This document shows positions 61,982 through 64,000 of a DNA stretch of 64,000 nucleotides, piece after piece. The stretch comes from Lachnoanaerobaculum umeaense (GTDB lineage: Bacteria; Bacillota; Clostridia; Lachnospirales; Lachnospiraceae). A model generated the notes under the pieces. That model worked only from the letters and a program-made list of their open reading frames with translations. It had not been told where the DNA came from and did no database searches. A program made the translations under genes and the position numbers. The DNA lies in assembly GCF_003589745.1 (NCBI RefSeq), contig NZ_CP032364.1:2542001-2606000 (forward strand), read 5' to 3'. Each line of letters starts with the position of its first letter. The stretch's first letter is position 1.

Positions 61982-62998
61982 TCACTTTATGTAAGCATTC
62001 TCCATCTTATAATTTTCTACTATTCTATATTTTCTATTCGGGGATGTTGTATCGTGTTGCTTTTGATATGCTCCATCACCATCCACCCAATAATATACTC
62101 CACTTAATGCTGATTTTATATAGCAGTTTACAAACAGATATGAGTCCTTACCGAAACAATATTCATTACCGGATATATTTTTCCACTCTGCTTTAGCATA
62201 CCTGTAGTCTTTTTCCACATACCACCATCTATTATTGTCATTGTAGTCCTTTATCCAACCTTTTACAAATTTTCCGCTTATCCACCCTTCTGCTATATGA
62301 AACCATGGATTATATCTACTGGCAATTCTGCCACTTGCTTTCACCACTTCTCCCTCACTAAGGTTTTTCAATAATGAAGATGAGGTATTAGGAGCAGTTC
62401 TTACCCTAACACCACTGCCCACTATAGTAAGTCTTGCACTTATAGGAATCTCATTAGATATTTGTTTATCAGTTTGCACTTGTATATTACTTTGATTTTT
62501 ATAGTCGGGCCTTGCAAAGCCTACTATTGTATATCCTTTTCCATCAAAGTTTCTCTTCCTTGTCATCACCATACCACCATTTGCAATATCTCCATTTCCG
62601 GTATTGCCCTCTATGGTTTCATATGTTCCATCCGTATTTACTCCTACCACTATTCCTGCATGATTTACTCTTCTGTTTTTTCCGGCTTCGCCTGTTAGAA
62701 GTAAGATAATATCTCCTCTTTGACCCTTGCTAAACAGCATATTTTTATCTTTATAATGGCTATATACTGTTTCTGTAGAAGCCGTTTTTATACCGTCACA
62801 AAAAACTTTTTCGGCTCCGGCCATCCTAAAAACATCCCAAAGGAAGGTCACACACCATGGATAAGTGGCAGTGCTGCTATCATATACTTCTTTCTCATAG
62901 TAATCTGTGTTAAACTTCACATTATTACTTTCAGGCGGATATTCGCTCACTCCGACATATTCTCTGGCCTTACTTATTACATTGTCAATCAAAGACAT
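61982..62998 (-). CDS. CHAP-domain lysin with SH3 domain, no signal peptide
   Basis: 338 residues from the ATG at 62998 (AAAGGAG upstream). CHAP domain about 1-155 with Cys49 in YPWCVTFLWDVFRMAG and His113 in RRVNHAGIVVGVN. SH3-like domain about 190-250 (ARLTIVGSGVRVRTAPNTSSSLLKNLSEGEVVKASGR). C-terminal part resembles wall-binding repeats (WWYVEKDYRYAKAEWKNISGNEYCFGKDSYL). Lack of a signal peptide is endolysin-like, though no other phage gene is near. It could be a leftover phage endolysin or a cytoplasmic/holin-dependent autolysin. Confidence 0.87.
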   Translation of the reverse strand: MSLIDNVISKAREYVGVSEYPPESNNVKFNTDYYEKEVYDSSTATYPWCVTFLWDVFRMAGAEKVFCDGIKTASTETVYSHYKDKNMLFSKGQRGDIILLLTGEAGKNRRVNHAGIVVGVNTDGTYETIEGNTGNGDIANGGMVMTRKRNFDGKGYTIVGFARPDYKNQSNIQVQTDKQISNEIPISARLTIVGSGVRVRTAPNTSSSLLKNLSEGEVVKASGRIASRYNPWFHIAEGWISGKFVKGWIKDYNDNNRWWYVEKDYRYAKAEWKNISGNEYCFGKDSYLFVNCYIKSALSGVYYWVDGDGAYQKQHDTTSPNRKYRIVENYKMENAYIK

Positions 62999-63048
62999 AT
63001 GACTCCTTTCCAAAAAAGGCCACAGAAAGTCTGCAGCCTTTGATATTT

Positions 63049-63867
63049 CTATTTTAACTTGATGTCACCATCTATTATCTCTATTTTACCTTCTTTTAAA
63101 AGATGTCCTACCGCTCTCTTAAATGCATTCTTACTAAGTTGCAACTCTGACTTTATTCTATCAGGAGAAACACTCTCATCAAAGCCTAGTCTTCCTCCTC
63201 TATCCTCTATAATATTATAAAGAGTATCGGCATCTGTAAGCAACTGTCTATATGCCTTCTTTCTTGGGCTAAGATCCAGCTTGCCATCCTCTCTTACTCT
63301 GATAACTCTCATATCCAGTCTGTCGCCAACCTTGATGTCCTCAAAGCTTTCATTTGGAGGTATCATTCCATTGTATTTATCATCTACGGCTACAAATGTG
63401 CCCATTTTTTTGATTTCAAATACTGTACCAACTACTTCGTCATCTTTTTTATATAGACTGTTTGACAAAAGGCGTGAATATACCTTGGCACTGGCTGCAA
63501 GTCTGTGGCTCTTATCTTCATACAGATATACCAATACCTCATCTCCTTCTTGTAATTTGCTCACTGTCTCTTTAAATGGAAGTAGTACATCTCTTTCAAG
63601 ACCTATATCAAGGAATGCACCTATTCCTGTTGTAGACTTTACAGATAGTCTGCCTATCTCTCCTACCAAAAGTTTTGGATGTCTGGTAGTAGCAATCAAT
63701 CTATCCTTACTGTCACGATATAAAAAAACCTCCAGTTCAGTTCCTATTTCACAATTCTCCGGCACTTCTTTCTTAGGCAGTAGTACATCCTCACTGCCAT
63801 CAGTAAGATATGCTCCAAAATCCTTTATTCTGTCTACTTTCAGAATCTGTATTTTCCCTAATTCCAT
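63049..63867 (-). CDS. cvfB: CvfB-family S1 RNA-binding protein
   Basis: 272 residues, three S1-like domains and a C-terminal winged helix (RGGRLGFDESVSPDRIKSELQLSKNAFKRAVGHLLKEGKIEI). Segments: KIQILKVDRIKDFGAYLTDGSEDVLLPKKEVP and GRLSVKSTTGIGAFLDIGLERDVLLPFKE. CvfB affects virulence gene expression in staphylococci; its RNA target here is unknown. Confidence 0.92.
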   Translation of the reverse strand: MELGKIQILKVDRIKDFGAYLTDGSEDVLLPKKEVPENCEIGTELEVFLYRDSKDRLIATTRHPKLLVGEIGRLSVKSTTGIGAFLDIGLERDVLLPFKETVSKLQEGDEVLVYLYEDKSHRLAASAKVYSRLLSNSLYKKDDEVVGTVFEIKKMGTFVAVDDKYNGMIPPNESFEDIKVGDRLDMRVIRVREDGKLDLSPRKKAYRQLLTDADTLYNIIEDRGGRLGFDESVSPDRIKSELQLSKNAFKRAVGHLLKEGKIEIIDGDIKLK

Positions 63868-63876
63868 AACTCCCCC

Positions 63877-64000
63877 TTAATATTCAAACTTGACGATAGC
63901 ATATGTATCACCATTTCTGTCTGCAAGATTTACAAAATATGAATGCTCATCCTTTGTAATCCTTGGCAAAATCACATCACTTAAAACTGCCGCTTTCTTA
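63877..64000 (-). CDS. C-terminal end of an unrecognised gene (runs off the window)
   Basis: The last 40 codons and stop of a minus-strand frame: KKAAVLSDVILPRITKDEHSYFVNLADRNGDTYAIVKFEY. Stop TAA at 63877-63879, 10 bp before the cvfB start, so probably the upstream gene of the same operon. Too short to assign. Confidence 0.55.
   Translation of the reverse strand, partial: KKAAVLSDVILPRITKDEHSYFVNLADRNGDTYAIVKFEY

Noticed and set aside
1..64000. tRNA or rRNA genes
   Set aside because: No cloverleaf-like or rRNA sequence was recognised by eye; a covariance-model scan would settle it.

Overview
The window is AT-rich, gene-dense bacterial chromosome with strong GGAGG-type ribosome binding sites. 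The gene set points to an anaerobic, saccharolytic low-GC Firmicute: class III ribonucleotide reductase, NADH oxidase, PTS and ABC sugar uptake, a clostridial-type arabinose operon, and WYYLDP-type cell-wall-binding repeats on secreted proteins. The family Lachnospiraceae, near oral genera such as Lachnoanaerobaculum, is my best guess (inference, not tested).

Layout. 1-6130: end of a CHASE-domain sensor, then an arabinose operon on the minus strand (small lipoprotein ORF, araA, araD, araB, araR). 6637-9541: RAT/terminator leader, BglG-type antiterminator, EIIA and a NagE-like EIICB. 9581-17048: NADH oxidase, a C39-like protein, nrdG, DAHP synthase, tyrS and nrdD with a NrdR box inside its promoter. 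17396-22349: five-gene nickel/peptide-type ABC importer. 22289-24490: IS1634-type element with a 107-bp target duplication. 24566-29646: DUF3290/DUF421 pair, a CAP-domain cell-wall protein and a polar amino-acid ABC importer. 30164-33415: three tandem rpn nuclease genes. 33731-36190: a large cell-wall adhesin broken by one in-frame TGA. 36651-39601: redox operon trxA-trxB-gpx-ohrR-like-nudix. 39678-41841: AGCS symporter and tcdA. 42006-49565: GH32 beta-fructosidase with an ABC importer, divergent from a LacI regulator, a DUF624 protein and an unknown protein. 49873-55422: metNIQ and trkAH. 55583-57328: HPr-like protein and CHAP-ricin cell-wall protein. 57375-61807: second copy of the IS (164-bp target duplication) and a different IS1634-family element. 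61982-64000: CHAP/SH3 lysin, CvfB and a partial gene.

The most interesting part is the rpn array. Each of the three nuclease genes carries a conserved internal AAAGGAG plus ATG in frame, predicting C-terminal proteins of 59, 65 and 77 residues. This is the arrangement of intragenic antitoxins described for E. coli rpn genes. The copies differ in the number of GIEK/GIEQ units in exactly that C-terminal part, and a 28-bp fossil matching an rpn 3' end lies at 49776.

Other strong points: two nearly identical IS copies in inverted orientation bracket 33 kb, and each still has matching long target duplications, so the segment between them has not been inverted by recombination between them. The adhesin has a GGA-to-TGA type interruption. 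Several promoters have operator-like palindromes built into them.
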